The translations under genes were made by a program, and so were the position numbers. The notes beneath the pieces were generated by a model. That model searched no databases. It was not told the origin of the DNA and worked only from the letters and a program-made list of their open reading frames with translations. A stretch of DNA of 64,000 nucleotides from Flagellimonas aequoris (lineage in GTDB: Bacteria; Bacteroidota; Bacteroidia; Flavobacteriales; Flavobacteriaceae). Shown here piece after piece: positions 63,290 through 64,000 of this stretch (position 1 is the first letter of the stretch; each line of letters starts with the position of its first letter). The stretch spans positions 1 through 64,000 of the forward strand of contig NZ_QXFJ01000017.1 of the NCBI RefSeq assembly GCF_003584165.1, in the 5' to 3' direction.

Positions 63290-64000
63290 TTAATATGATT
63301 GAACAAAATCAATGATTAGATTCTTGAAATTCGTAGGATCGCTTATGTAGGGTTCATGGCTGGAATTTGGCAAGAGTTCAAAGAATTTATCCCCAACCGG
63401 GGTACCAAAATTGTCAAAAACAGCCCTACCTTCTTCAGGTACGATCAAATCATCATATCTACCCCAGATAAGCAAGGAAGGTAAGGTTATATTGGAAACT
63501 TCACTTATGAGGTTATCCCCTTCTGCATCAGCATTCAATTTATGATTGACAATTTCAAGATTTGTAGACAAAAAAGCTGGAAACGGATTATAGGAAGAAG
63601 CAAACCCTATCCCCAAATACTGTTTAATGGAAATACTGGATTCTTCTTCCGGGATAATGATCTGACCGGGCCATCCAATAAATTCCCTTAATTGGTTCTT
63701 TTGCTCCCTTGTTGTAATTACCGGGTTGGCATCGGCCCATTCCAAAGCGCTTGTCCAGTGTTCAAGCCTATTCCCTTTCCCCAATTCTTCCAGGGCAATA
63801 TTCACCATAAAGGTCCTTCGGTATTGCCAACTCAAATCATAATCAAAGTTATAGGCACCATCCACGGAAATCCACCCATCGATTTTCGACTCTAAATTAT
63901 CATCCATCAAATACTTGGCCCCAATATAGCCCCCAAAACTCGCTCCCATCAAATAAATACTGGGATTGTCATACTTATCCTGTAAGACCGTTACTATGGC
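63290..64000 (-). CDS. Alpha/beta hydrolase, 5' end beyond the window
   Basis: The frame stays open to base 64000 and continues upstream: it begins AIVTVLQDKYDNPSIYLMGASFGG, so the start lies outside. About 236 residues are visible. The nucleophile elbow GASFGG (Gly-x-Ser-x-Gly) is followed by YIGAKYLMD, a helical lid (NPVITTREQKNQLREFIGW), LPSLLIWGRYDDLIVPEEG with the acidic residue, and NSSHEPYISDP with the catalytic His. Ser, Asp and His of the triad are thus present. Substrate unknown; family members include esterases and peptidases. A terminator follows, so it is not clearly operonic with the SusCD pair. Confidence 0.85.
   Translation of the reverse strand, partial: AIVTVLQDKYDNPSIYLMGASFGGYIGAKYLMDDNLESKIDGWISVDGAYNFDYDLSWQYRRTFMVNIALEELGKGNRLEHWTSALEWADANPVITTREQKNQLREFIGWPGQIIIPEEESSISIKQYLGIGFASSYNPFPAFLSTNLEIVNHKLNADAEGDNLISEVSNITLPSLLIWGRYDDLIVPEEGRAVFDNFGTPVGDKFFELLPNSSHEPYISDPTNFKNLIIDFVQSY

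Overview
The window looks like the chromosome of a marine Flavobacteriaceae bacterium (Bacteroidota). It holds three SusC/SusD outer-membrane pairs, surface lipoproteins, a type IX secretion (T9SS) type-B sorted adhesin with a PorP/SprF partner, and generally moderate-to-low GC with few Shine-Dalgarno sites. Almost all genes lie on the minus strand. Plus-strand genes are confined to 48.4-58.1 kb. There is no rRNA, intact tRNA, CRISPR array, integrase or transposase.

Layout. (1) 1-8.2 kb: a 2441-residue secreted adhesin-like protein followed by a PorP/SprF-family gene cut by the window edge. The PorP gene is strikingly GC-rich. (2) 9.1-21.8 kb: a compact beta-1,3-glucan (laminarin-type) utilization locus. 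It contains a one-piece membrane sensor/regulator, SusC, SusD, a surface glycan-binding lipoprotein with three near-identical repeats, a GH16 endoglucanase and a second clan GH-A glycosidase. (3) 21.8-23.7 kb: a gene-poor stretch with a tRNA-3'-end-like remnant and a terminator. (4) 23.7-47.8 kb: a long minus-strand array starting from a LacI-family repressor gene. In transcription order it encodes SusC, SusD, GH38, cupin, RraA-like protein, sugar porter, cupin, SDR dehydrogenase, a solute-binding protein without signal peptide, crotonase, beta-propeller lactonase, family III CoA-transferase, mannonate dehydratase, a second GH38, GH76-like protein, KDG kinase and KDPG aldolase. (5) 48.4-56.7 kb, plus strand: a planctomycete-type module (PSCyt1/DUF1549/DUF1553 cytochrome, DUF1501 protein, DUF2231-cytochrome-LRR protein, Tat-exported propeller), then a sterol-desaturase-family protein. 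(6) 56.7-64 kb: a second tRNA-like remnant, an orphan LytTR response regulator, a third SusC/SusD pair without enzymes, and a truncated alpha/beta hydrolase.

How it fits together. Four copies of one palindrome (consensus ACTAAACCGGTTTAGT) lie before susC, before lacI, before the planctomycete-type module and inside the long catabolic array. They appear to bind regions 4 and 5 into one LacI-type regulon. My reading is that periplasmic alpha-mannosidase-like enzymes release a mannose-type sugar, a sugar porter imports it, and an SDR/lactonase/UxuA/KdgK/KdgA chain oxidises it to pyruvate and glyceraldehyde-3-phosphate. The CoA-transferase, crotonase, RraA-like protein, two cupins and leaderless binding protein are not explained by that route. 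They suggest a modified sugar or an acyl/hydroxy-acid substituent. The co-regulated cytochrome module may supply a periplasmic oxidation step. This combination is the strongest candidate for an undescribed system here. Its substrate is inference.
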